Of a DNA stretch of 55,159 bases, positions 18,812-26,436 are shown in pieces. The DNA is from an uncultured Bacteroides sp. (GTDB lineage Bacteria > Bacteroidota > Bacteroidia > Bacteroidales > Bacteroidaceae), in NCBI RefSeq assembly GCF_910578895.1, contig NZ_CAJTSC010000021.1:1-55159 (forward strand), given 5' to 3'. The first letter of the stretch is position 1, and every line of letters begins with the position of its first letter. The translations under genes and the position numbers were made by a program. The notes beneath the pieces are model-generated. The model was not told where the DNA came from. It did not search any database and worked only from the letters and a program-made list of their open reading frames with translations.

Positions 18812-20605
18812 ATGAAATATAGGAATTGCAAATTCATGAAAATGATTTTACCGGTAATGCTGGTTGTATCTTTATTTGCCTTTACTGTGCATACAGCCGA
18901 GCAGCCGGAAGGCACGCCTTTATTTATTACAAGTATTGTGCCTTATAAAGCAGGGGTGATTGTTACGCAGAAAGGTGTCCGTAAAGTAACAATCTATTCT
19001 TCTGATTACAAAGAATGTTTACAAGAATGGAGGTTGGATGAAATACCTACGGGGGTTGCTGTAGATGGTGAACAGATTGTAGTAACAGTGGCAGGTGAAC
19101 ATGAAAACGGTGTTTATTTCCTGTCATCTTCCGCTCCGTCAGAGAAGGTATTCGTGAAAACCGCTTCGGGTACTTGTGCTCCAACGATAGACAGCCGTTC
19201 CGGAAAATTATATGTATGCAATCAGTTTGCCGGAACAGTTTCGGAAATTGACCGGAATGAGAAGAAGGAATTGCAAACGGTGCGTGTGTTGCGTGAACCG
19301 AAATCAATGGTTTTAGACCCGAAAGGGAAATACCTGTTTGTTGCCAACTTTCTTCCGGCACAACGGGCGGATGTGGATACGGTGGCTTCATGCGTATCGG
19401 TGATAGATAAGGAAAGTTTTCAAAAGGTAAAAGATATACAATTGGAGAATGGTAGCAATGCGTTGCGGGGGATGACGCTTTCCCCCGACGGTCGCTACCT
19501 GTTGGTTACACACAATTTGGGACGTTTTCAGGTCCCCACTTCCCAGTTGCAGCAGGGGTGGATGAATACAAGCGCCATGAGCCTTGTGAACTTGGAAACA
19601 TTGAATTTTGAAGGTGCGGTATTATTGGACGAGCCCGAACGTGGTGCTGCCGGCATTTGGGATGTGAAGTGTACGGATGATAAGGTTGTAATCAGTCATT
19701 CGGGTACTCATGAAATCAGTGTGATTGATTATCCGGCGTTTATCCGTAAGTTCGAACAATATCCTCAAAAGGATGCTTTGGCATACGATTTACGTTTCTT
19801 GTATGGCATCCGTCAGCGGATTTCCTTGGTTGGTAATGGTCCAAGATGTTTCGCTATTAAAGGAAATGATGCAATTGTACCTACTTATTTCTCCGATACA
19901 TTGAATGTGGTTAACTTGAATACGGCTGATATCTATTCGGTTGCTATGGTGAAGAATCGGGTGGAGAGCCGTATTGATAAGGGTGAGAAATATTTCAATG
20001 ATGCGGAATATTGCTTTCAGAATTGGCAATCCTGTAATGGATGTCATCCGGGTGATGCCCGTATGGATGCCATGAACTGGGATTTGATGAACGATGGTAT
20101 CGGCAACTCCAAGAACTGCAAGAGCCTGTTGTTCTCACATGTCACTCCGCCTGCTATGATTTCCGGAATACGCGCTTCTTCTTATGTGGCTGTGCGCACG
20201 GGATATAAATTTATTCAGTTTATTGACCTGCCGGAAGAGTTTGCCACTTGTGTCGATGAATATTTATTGTCATTGAAGCCCGTTCCGAGTCCTTATCTGG
20301 TAAATGGTGAGTTGTCGGAGAAAGCAAAGCGGGGCCGTAAGGTGTTTGAGAAGTTCAAGTGCGACGAATGTCATTCCGGTCCTTATTATACGGATATGCA
20401 GATGCACCGTATTGGCGAGGATGTGGAATTTGAGAAGGGTTGGGATACTCCTACCTTGCGGGAGGTATGGAGAACCGCTCCTTATTTGTTCGACGGAAGA
20501 GCGGCTACCATGAAAGAGGTTTTTGAAGTGCATAAACATGGCATTGACAAGAAGATTTCATCGAAGGAGGCTGACGAACTGGCCGAGTATGTGAATTCAC
20601 TCTGA
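18812..20605 (+). CDS. Beta-propeller / di-haem c-type cytochrome (MauG/CCP-like)
   Basis: The 597-residue secreted protein has a signal peptide over about the first 29 residues (a second ATG at 18836 would shorten it). Residues about 35-385 form a YncE-like beta-propeller with repeats such as LDPKGKYLFVAN and LSPDGRYLLVTH. The C-terminal part has two haem c sites, CNGCH (408-412) and CDECH (517-521). It ends with the PTLREVWRTAPYLFDGR-type segment found in cytochrome c peroxidase/MauG proteins. It probably carries out a redox reaction in the periplasm; the propeller could hold a substrate or partner. It is the first gene of the block after susCD, and maturation would need the CcsBA protein encoded at 31260-33656. 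The true substrate is unknown. Confidence 0.85.
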   Translation: MKYRNCKFMKMILPVMLVVSLFAFTVHTAEQPEGTPLFITSIVPYKAGVIVTQKGVRKVTIYSSDYKECLQEWRLDEIPTGVAVDGEQIVVTVAGEHENGVYFLSSSAPSEKVFVKTASGTCAPTIDSRSGKLYVCNQFAGTVSEIDRNEKKELQTVRVLREPKSMVLDPKGKYLFVANFLPAQRADVDTVASCVSVIDKESFQKVKDIQLENGSNALRGMTLSPDGRYLLVTHNLGRFQVPTSQLQQGWMNTSAMSLVNLETLNFEGAVLLDEPERGAAGIWDVKCTDDKVVISHSGTHEISVIDYPAFIRKFEQYPQKDALAYDLRFLYGIRQRISLVGNGPRCFAIKGNDAIVPTYFSDTLNVVNLNTADIYSVAMVKNRVESRIDKGEKYFNDAEYCFQNWQSCNGCHPGDARMDAMNWDLMNDGIGNSKNCKSLLFSHVTPPAMISGIRASSYVAVRTGYKFIQFIDLPEEFATCVDEYLLSLKPVPSPYLVNGELSEKAKRGRKVFEKFKCDECHSGPYYTDMQMHRIGEDVEFEKGWDTPTLREVWRTAPYLFDGRAATMKEVFEVHKHGIDKKISSKEADELAEYVNSL

Positions 20606-20630
20606 TGGACAGGTATATCAAGAACGGAAT

Positions 20631-21785
20631 ATGGTAACGACAGAGCAATATATGGAAATTATACATCGCTTCTATCAAGTGGCGAAAGCTTCTTTTGAAG
20701 AAATGGCAGAAGGTTTGTTGACGGAATATTCAGCACATTATATGCCGGTACGCATGGTCTTTTTTGGAGCACCGATAGATAACGATGAGTATGTGTTCCA
20801 TCTTAATTACTTGAAAGAGGCTGTAAAGAAGCGTTTCGGCGACAAACAACCGGTAGTCAGTTATGTGGCACAGCCGATTGATACGGAAGGGATGGCAATG
20901 GAAGTACATGAAATAGTGCTGACGGAACAAGATAGGGTTACTTACCGGAAGCATGCCGATATTCCTTATATCATGGTTGAACGGGACGGATGCAGACGTT
21001 TGTTTTTGGGGGGAGTGACGGGTGATGTCTTGCATCACAGTATTTGCCGGCAATCCGAAGATGTTTTCGCACGTATCCGTCAGGTACTTGACAACGAACG
21101 TATGCCGGTCTCTGCCATTATCCGCCAATGGAATTATATTGAAAAGATAACAGATTATGATAATGCCGGACATCAGCATTATCAGGATTTTAATGATGCC
21201 CGCTCTTTATTTTATGCAAATGCAGAGTGGAAAAACGGTTATCCTGCCGCTACGGGTATCGGGACGCAATGCGGAGGCATTATGATAGATATGGATGTAC
21301 TGCTTTGTGAGGATGACACAATCTTGGTTGCCGGCGTGGACAATCCGTTACAAGTGGCTGCACATGCCTATTCCCAACAGGTGTTACTGGGTGAAACGCA
21401 GTTGCAGGCAAAGACAACTCCCAAATTTGAACGTGCCAAAGCAGTGTGGAAAGATAATCACGGCTTTGTCTATATCTCGGGAACGGCTGCTATCCGAGGA
21501 GAGCAAAGCCTGGAAGGAGTGGGTATCGAGGAGCAAACCGCCATAACTCTTGAGAATATAGAATACTTGGTTTCCGATGAGAATCTAAGGCAGGCGGGTG
21601 TTCCGGTAACCGGAGATGCCGGACTTGTCAACTTTCGCGTGTATGTGAAATATAGGGAGGATATGGAGAAAGCCAAGACAGTGATAGAGGCTAAATATCC
21701 GGAACTGCCTGCTATCTATACGCTGACCGATGTGTGCCGTTCGGAATTGCTGATAGAGATAGAAGGTTTGGGATTGTTGCAATAA
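20631..21785 (+). CDS. RidA-fold chorismatase-like protein
   Basis: A 384-residue cytoplasmic protein with no signal peptide. The C-terminal half (about 260-384) has the RidA/YjgF-type pattern GFVYISGTAAIRGEQS, EEQTAITLENIEYLV and a VNFRVYVKY strand, ending with ELLIEIEGLGLL. This arrangement recalls FkbO/Hyg5 chorismatases, often labelled pteridine-dependent dioxygenases. Those enzymes remove pyruvate from chorismate. I cannot confirm the active-site residues by eye, so a generic enamine/imine or enol-handling role is possible. It starts 25 bp after the cytochrome gene and precedes the cupin gene by 33 bp, so it is co-transcribed with them. A short DAHP synthase gene lies 9 kb downstream, which makes a chorismate link worth testing. 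Confidence 0.6.
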   Translation: MVTTEQYMEIIHRFYQVAKASFEEMAEGLLTEYSAHYMPVRMVFFGAPIDNDEYVFHLNYLKEAVKKRFGDKQPVVSYVAQPIDTEGMAMEVHEIVLTEQDRVTYRKHADIPYIMVERDGCRRLFLGGVTGDVLHHSICRQSEDVFARIRQVLDNERMPVSAIIRQWNYIEKITDYDNAGHQHYQDFNDARSLFYANAEWKNGYPAATGIGTQCGGIMIDMDVLLCEDDTILVAGVDNPLQVAAHAYSQQVLLGETQLQAKTTPKFERAKAVWKDNHGFVYISGTAAIRGEQSLEGVGIEEQTAITLENIEYLVSDENLRQAGVPVTGDAGLVNFRVYVKYREDMEKAKTVIEAKYPELPAIYTLTDVCRSELLIEIEGLGLLQ

Positions 21786-21818
21786 ATACAGAATTAAATA
21801 AATAAAAATCAAGAAAAA

Positions 21819-22499
21819 ATGAAAGTAAAGAAAGTATTAACATTGGCAATGATTGCCGTTTGCGGTATGGGAATGGTCTCTTGTACGGCAAAAACAGAAA
21901 AAACAGAACAGATTATGACACAGGAAAAAGCTACGTATCAGAAGAAGTACACGAATGCTGACTTCTACAAAGATGGTAAGTTCGATCAAGAAGCTGCAAA
22001 GAAAGCTTTTCTTGATATGTTTGAATTTTATGGCGTACCCTTCACTCCGCTTATGGAGAAGGATATTTGGTTTACAGACTTCGGTTTGGGTGATTTTGAA
22101 CATGTAGGTATGGGCGGTATTTTCTGGATTAACGATCCTGAATATGGTTATTTTGCCCATAACATCTATTTGTTGCCCGGACAGATGATTCCGGAACATG
22201 CGCATGTTAAGACCAACTTCCCGGCAAAGCATGAGTCTTGGATGGTTAATCACGGTTGGGTATACAATTTCTCTGAGGTTGGAGAGGAGACACCGAATGC
22301 TCCTGAAATTCCGGCAGGTCATGGTCCTATTAAGAGTAAGAACTTCGTTGTGCAGAAGGTAGGTGATGTATTGCGTTTGAAAGAACTGGAGACTTTCCAC
22401 TTCATGATGGCAGGTCCCGAGGGTGCTATCGTTGAAGAATGGGCATGCTACCATGATAATGACGGTTTGCGTTTCACAAATACGAATGCTGCATTATAA
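21819..22499 (+). CDS. Cupin-fold lipoprotein, sugar-isomerase-like
   Basis: This 226-residue protein starts with a lipoprotein signal (GMVSC, lipid cysteine 22), so it is anchored in an envelope membrane. The cupin core has PGQMIPEHAHV (two His), KHESWMVNHGWVYNF (Glu and His), and ELETFHFMMAG (His), a likely metal site. The pattern recalls D-lyxose isomerase and related sugar-phosphate isomerase cupins, which act on ketose/aldose pairs. Those enzymes are normally cytoplasmic, so a lipoprotein version is odd. It may act on a free sugar or oxidised sugar outside the cytoplasm. It sits between the RidA-like gene and the VOC gene with short gaps. Cupin fold is sure; the isomerase role is a guess. 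Confidence 0.65.
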   Translation: MKVKKVLTLAMIAVCGMGMVSCTAKTEKTEQIMTQEKATYQKKYTNADFYKDGKFDQEAAKKAFLDMFEFYGVPFTPLMEKDIWFTDFGLGDFEHVGMGGIFWINDPEYGYFAHNIYLLPGQMIPEHAHVKTNFPAKHESWMVNHGWVYNFSEVGEETPNAPEIPAGHGPIKSKNFVVQKVGDVLRLKELETFHFMMAGPEGAIVEEWACYHDNDGLRFTNTNAAL

Positions 22500-22522
22500 T
22501 TCATTTTAAATACTTACATACC

Positions 22523-22837
22523 ATGAGAAAGATAAATCATATCGGAATACCTGTTCAGGATCCGGTTCCCGGAGAAGTTTATAACGAGGGAATGAAGGTT
22601 TTCCTGACGGATTTTGCCAAGAGCCCCAATAAGATAGAATTCCTTCGTTTCGAAGAAGATAGTTGGATGCCCGAAAAAATCCAGAAGTTGGCTCATATCG
22701 CTTATGAAGTCGATGATTTGGATAATGAGTTGGAGAATGCTAAAGTCTTGCTTCCAAAGACTGTAGTGAACGATAGCCTGACTATAGCTTTCATCGAAGA
22801 AGAGGGTATTGCTTTAGAGTTAATGCAGTTTAATTAA
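22523..22837 (+). CDS. VOC superfamily protein (glyoxalase/epimerase-like)
   Basis: A 104-residue single vicinal-oxygen-chelate module. NHIGIPV (His6), AHIAYEVDDLD (His58) and IALELMQF (Glu99) match the metal-ligand strands of methylmalonyl-CoA epimerase and glyoxalase I families. There is no signal peptide. At this length it should dimerise to build complete sites. VOC enzymes isomerise or cleave compounds with neighbouring carbonyl and hydroxyl groups. That would suit an isomerase step between the kinase DhaKL and the LsrF-type thiolase encoded next, a role filled by LsrG in the E. coli route. It begins 23 bp after the cupin gene; a 112-bp gap with a hairpin repeat separates it from dhaK. 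Confidence 0.7.
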   Translation: MRKINHIGIPVQDPVPGEVYNEGMKVFLTDFAKSPNKIEFLRFEEDSWMPEKIQKLAHIAYEVDDLDNELENAKVLLPKTVVNDSLTIAFIEEEGIALELMQFN

Positions 22838-22841
22838 TGTA

Positions 22842-22900
22842 AGAGCCTGTTTGAGTTTTGTTTGGTATTTTCCTTGAAGAAAGTTTAAACAGGTTCTAAG
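22842..22900 (+). repeat. Hairpin-forming short dispersed repeat, copy 2
   Basis: AGAGCCTGTTT (22842-22852) can pair with AAACAGGTTCT (22887-22897). The right arm with TTGAAGAAAGTTTAAACAGG is nearly the same as the element at 103-123. It lies between the VOC gene and dhaK and could act as an intercistronic terminator or RNA-stability element. Confidence 0.55.
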
Positions 22901-22949
22901 TATCAATGATATAAATTAGTTTTGATTACTTACTTAACAACAGAAAATT

Positions 22950-23957
22950 ATGATTCATAAATTTATAAACGATCCGGATAATATCACTTCCGAATTACTG
23001 GAAGGTTATGTAATGGCATATAGCGACCAAGTTGCTATCGGCGGAGAAAATATTATTGTGCGTGCACATGCCAAGTCGGAAGACAAAGTTGCCGTCATCA
23101 CGTTGGGTGGTTCGGGCCATGAGCCTGCTTTGAGCGGTTTTGTCGGCGATGGCATGTTGGACTGTTCGGTAGTGGGAGATATTTTTGCTGCTCCGGGTGC
23201 ACAACGTGTTTTCCAGGCATTGCAGTTGTTCAAGCGCGAAGCCGGTATCTTGCTGGTTGTATTAAATCATTCCGGTGATGTGATGAGCGCCAACATGGCT
23301 TGCCAATTGGCCGAGCGTGTAGGAATTAAGGTGAAAACTATCCTGACACACGATGACATCAGTGCCGGACTGGATGCGGCTGATGACGACCGTCGCGGTC
23401 TGGCAGGTTGTATTCCATTGATTAAGATTGTAGGTGCTGCTGCCGAAGAAGGCAAATCTTTGGACGAAATTATTGAAATCGGTGAGCGTTTTAATAAGAA
23501 GGTCGCCACATTGGCTGTTGCTATGAAGTCCTGTACGCATCCTCAGAATGGAATGATGATTTCCGAATTGCCTGACGGCGAGATGGAGATTGGTATGGGT
23601 CAACACGGTGAAGGTGGCGGCGGACGCAAAAAGTTGGTGTCTGCCGATGATACGGCTGAGGAAATGATCGGTTTGCTTATGAAAAAATTACAGCCGAAAG
23701 CCGGTGATAAGGCATTGTTGGTTATCAATGGTGTAGGTGCTACTACCCATATGGAGATGAATATCATCTATCGCAAAGCACATCAGCTTCTTGAAAATGC
23801 AGGTATTGAAGTGGTGTCAAGCCGTATCGGTGAACTGCTGACAGTGCAGGAACAGGCCGGTTTCCAGATGATACTTGGTTTGCTGGATGCCGACCATGTG
23901 GATTACTTGAATAATAAGATGTCGAATGCTCCTTACTGGACAGTTGTAGGTAAGTAA
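22950..23957 (+). CDS. dhaK: Dihydroxyacetone kinase substrate-binding subunit, DhaK-like
   Basis: This 335-residue DhaK family subunit binds a small ketose through a covalent bond to a histidine. LGGSGHEP (about 52-59) and GMGQHGEGG with His219 match the substrate site; His219 corresponds to the histidine that forms the hemiaminal with dihydroxyacetone. Length is normal. The DhaL gene follows after one base. Relatives of DhaKL also phosphorylate erythrulose and other short ketoses, so the substrate here need not be dihydroxyacetone. No DhaM or other PTS gene is nearby, so ATP as phosphoryl donor is possible. The flanking LsrF gene suggests a phosphorylated dicarbonyl or ketose intermediate. 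Confidence 0.9.
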   Translation: MIHKFINDPDNITSELLEGYVMAYSDQVAIGGENIIVRAHAKSEDKVAVITLGGSGHEPALSGFVGDGMLDCSVVGDIFAAPGAQRVFQALQLFKREAGILLVVLNHSGDVMSANMACQLAERVGIKVKTILTHDDISAGLDAADDDRRGLAGCIPLIKIVGAAAEEGKSLDEIIEIGERFNKKVATLAVAMKSCTHPQNGMMISELPDGEMEIGMGQHGEGGGGRKKLVSADDTAEEMIGLLMKKLQPKAGDKALLVINGVGATTHMEMNIIYRKAHQLLENAGIEVVSSRIGELLTVQEQAGFQMILGLLDADHVDYLNNKMSNAPYWTVVGK

Positions 23958-23958
23958 T

Positions 23959-24573
23959 ATGGATAAATTGACAGTAGAAGATTTTAAAAAGATGCTTCGT
24001 AATGCATTGGCATGCATTACGGAGCGTGCCGATGAGTTCTCAAAGTTGGATGCGGTATTGGGCGATGGCGACCATGGTACGGCTATTGTGCAGGCTATGT
24101 CTGCCATTGTGGAGTCGGCTGAGAAAGGTACGGAGTTCAAGACCATGCTGAATGACATGGGATTTAATGTAATGTTGCAGATTAGCGGTTCTACCAGTAC
24201 GTTGTTGGGCGGTCTGTTTTTAGGAATGAGCGACCATGCTGAGGGTACTGAACTGGATGTTGCTGCGGTAAAAGCCATGTTTGCCGGTGGTTTGGAAGGT
24301 GTCAGAAAACAAACTAAGGCTCAGCGTGGCGACAAGACGATGATGGATGCCTTGATTCCGGCTGTGGAAGCGATGCAAGCCGCCGAGACCGATGATGTGA
24401 AAGCCGTTTTGGAAGCCGGTGCGCAAGCTGCCTTGCAAGGTGCGGAAGCAACGAAAGATATGAAAGCGAATTTCGGACGTGCCCGTAATTATGGTGAACG
24501 TTCCATCGGCTATGCCGACTCGGGAGCTTCGTCGTGGTCTTGTATGTTTGACGCTTTTGCAAAGGCTATCTGA
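23959..24573 (+). CDS. dhaL: Dihydroxyacetone kinase nucleotide-binding subunit, DhaL-like
   Basis: The 204-residue protein is an all-alpha DhaL subunit that carries the nucleotide and Mg ions. LGDGDHG supplies the metal-binding aspartates. GDKTMMDAL and GRARNYGERSIGYADSGA are the other family signatures. It is separated from dhaK by a single base, a sign of translational coupling. Together the two would form an ATP- or phosphoprotein-dependent ketose kinase. No gene for DhaM was seen in the window, so the phosphate source is open. Confidence 0.9.
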   Translation: MDKLTVEDFKKMLRNALACITERADEFSKLDAVLGDGDHGTAIVQAMSAIVESAEKGTEFKTMLNDMGFNVMLQISGSTSTLLGGLFLGMSDHAEGTELDVAAVKAMFAGGLEGVRKQTKAQRGDKTMMDALIPAVEAMQAAETDDVKAVLEAGAQAALQGAEATKDMKANFGRARNYGERSIGYADSGASSWSCMFDAFAKAI

Positions 24574-24616
24574 GGATAATGAAATAATAACGTTTAAAGA
24601 AAATAGAAAAAGAAAA

Positions 24617-25492
24617 ATGGCAGATTTAGATGATTTGAGAGAAGGTTGTAATTTTGGTTTGGGGGTTGCTTCTGCCAACCAAAGTTTTCACGTAAAAGGA
24701 GCGGAAAATCTTTCATGGGGAATGAAAGACCGTTTGTCTCGTATCTTTAATCCCAAGACCGGCAAAACAGTGATGCTTGCCTGCGATCATGGTTTCATTA
24801 TGGGACCTACGTCAGGGTTGGAACGTATCGACCTGAACATTGTTCCGCTGATAGAGTATGCAGATTGTCTGATGTGTACGCGCGGTATTCTTCGTTCGGT
24901 TATACCGCCTGTTACCAATAAGCCTATTTGCTTGCGTTCCGATGCGGGTACCTCCATTCTGACTTCATTGAATGACAATGTTTTAATGGATATTGAAGAT
25001 GCTGTTCGCATGAATGTATCTGCAATGGCAGTCATGTTGGCTATCGGTGATGCGGAACACGAAGCTGTTACGGTTGCCAATTTGTATAAAGCGGTGGATA
25101 AGGCTGCTCGTTATGGCATTCCGGTAATGGGTGTGACGGCTGTAGGAAAGGATATGGCTCGTGATGCGCGTTATTTCGGACTGGCTTCTCGCATTGCCGC
25201 TGAAAATGGTGCCAATATTGTGAAAACTTACTATTGCGAAGGCTTCGAGAAGGTGGCGGCTGCATGTCCGGTACCGGTGGTGATTGCCGGTGGTAAGAAG
25301 TTGCCGGAACTGGAAGCGCTCGAATTGTGCTACAAGGCAATCAATGACGGTGCCGCAGGTGTGGATATGGGACGTAACGTATTCCAATCAGAAGCGCCGG
25401 TCGCTATGATACAGGCTGTAAGCGCAGTGGTTCATGAGAACATGAAACCGGCACAGGCCTTGGAATTGTTCAATGAACTGAAGAATAAGTAA
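24617..25492 (+). CDS. lsrF: LsrF-type 3-hydroxy-5-phosphonooxypentane-2,4-dione thiolase
   Basis: The 291-residue protein closely resembles E. coli LsrF in my memory of that sequence: same length, same opening MADLDD, and shared blocks such as RLSRIFNPKTGKTVMLA, YADCLMCTRGILRSV, NIVKTYYCE, VVIAGGKKLPE and GVDMGRN. LsrF transfers the acetyl group of phosphorylated autoinducer-2 breakdown product to CoA, giving DHAP and acetyl-CoA. The start at 24617 is chosen because it restores the LsrF N-terminus; the open frame extends upstream into dhaL without family similarity. No lsrK, lsrG, lsrB or lsrACD is present. DhaKL directly upstream may replace the kinase. A different ketose-phosphate substrate is possible. 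Confidence 0.85.
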   Translation: MADLDDLREGCNFGLGVASANQSFHVKGAENLSWGMKDRLSRIFNPKTGKTVMLACDHGFIMGPTSGLERIDLNIVPLIEYADCLMCTRGILRSVIPPVTNKPICLRSDAGTSILTSLNDNVLMDIEDAVRMNVSAMAVMLAIGDAEHEAVTVANLYKAVDKAARYGIPVMGVTAVGKDMARDARYFGLASRIAAENGANIVKTYYCEGFEKVAAACPVPVVIAGGKKLPELEALELCYKAINDGAAGVDMGRNVFQSEAPVAMIQAVSAVVHENMKPAQALELFNELKNK

Positions 25493-25512
25493 CAACGACT
25501 ACTTAAAAAAGA

Positions 25513-26412
25513 ATGATGAGACTTTATGCATTAGTCATAGCCGTTCTTATATGTGGTTTTCGGGCGGCGGCTCAGGATAAGATCCTGGTCGCCGGTTCCG
25601 GAAATCCATTTATTTTGCTTGTAGACAAACAGACCGGAAAGGTAGAGTGGAAACATGCACTGGAGAAAGGGGAGGAGTGCAATACGGTTGCTTTGACAAA
25701 AGACGGCAACATACTGTATTCATATAAGAGAGGGGCTAAAGTGGTGACATGGGATCACCGGACCGTATGGGATTATCCGGCACCTGATAAAACCGAGTTG
25801 CAATCGGCAACTTTGTTGCGTAACGGTGGGGTGTTATTGGGCATTTGCGGCAATCCGGCTCAGTTTGTGGAGTTGGATAAGAAAGGAAAAGAAGTAAATA
25901 AGGTTGTGTTTGATTTGGAGGTTGAAAAGCCTCATAGCCAATTCCGGCAAGTATTTCAGCTCAGAAATAAGAACTACCTGATACCGGTGATGGCAAAACA
26001 GAAAATAGTGGAAGTAAGCCGGAAAGGAAAACTGGTTGCGGAACATAAGATTGATGGCAGGGCATTTTCCTCTTTGGAACTGTCCGATGGCAATTTGTTG
26101 TTGCCTTGCGGTGACGGACATTATTATATGGTTGTGGACCGCAAAACAGGTAAGGAACTGAAAAGGGTAAACAGTAAGGATATTGAAGGTGCTCCACTTT
26201 GGTTTGTTGCCCAAGTCTTGGAACTGAAGAACAAGAATTTATTGATTTGTAATTGGGACGGACATACAAGAGGAGCTGTAGTGGATGTACCACAGTTGGT
26301 TGAGATTGATAAAGATGGCAAGGTTGTATGGACATTGAAGGACAAGCGGAATGTCGATAAGATTTCTGCCGCTTGTTATTTGTACAACTTCCGCATGCCG
26401 GACTCGAAATAG
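25513..26412 (+). CDS. Secreted PQQ-like beta-propeller protein
   Basis: This 299-residue protein has a signal peptide (cut near RAAAQ, about residue 21) and then only beta-propeller blades with repeats like FILLVDKQTGKVEWKHAL and FVELDKKGKEVNKVVF. It resembles the C-terminal domain of the GH105 fusion protein at 40563-42560: both have a GAPL segment after D(I/M)E and an NWxGH segment near the end. No catalytic residues or cofactor site are evident. It likely binds a ligand or partner in the periplasm. It sits 20 bp after lsrF and 24 bp before the giant haem protein, so it is probably a partner of that protein. Confidence 0.75.
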   Translation: MMRLYALVIAVLICGFRAAAQDKILVAGSGNPFILLVDKQTGKVEWKHALEKGEECNTVALTKDGNILYSYKRGAKVVTWDHRTVWDYPAPDKTELQSATLLRNGGVLLGICGNPAQFVELDKKGKEVNKVVFDLEVEKPHSQFRQVFQLRNKNYLIPVMAKQKIVEVSRKGKLVAEHKIDGRAFSSLELSDGNLLLPCGDGHYYMVVDRKTGKELKRVNSKDIEGAPLWFVAQVLELKNKNLLICNWDGHTRGAVVDVPQLVEIDKDGKVVWTLKDKRNVDKISAACYLYNFRMPDSK

Positions 26413-26436
26413 AAAACAAACTATAAACAATATATT

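Noticed and set aside
24479..24616. Upstream extension of the lsrF frame into dhaL.
   Set aside because: The ATG at 24617 restores the full 291-residue LsrF length and N-terminus; the extra 46 residues show no family similarity and overlap dhaL.
24617..25492. Archaeal-type ADH synthase or class I fructose-bisphosphate aldolase instead of LsrF.
   Set aside because: The same superfamily, but length, N-terminus and many internal blocks follow LsrF much more closely.
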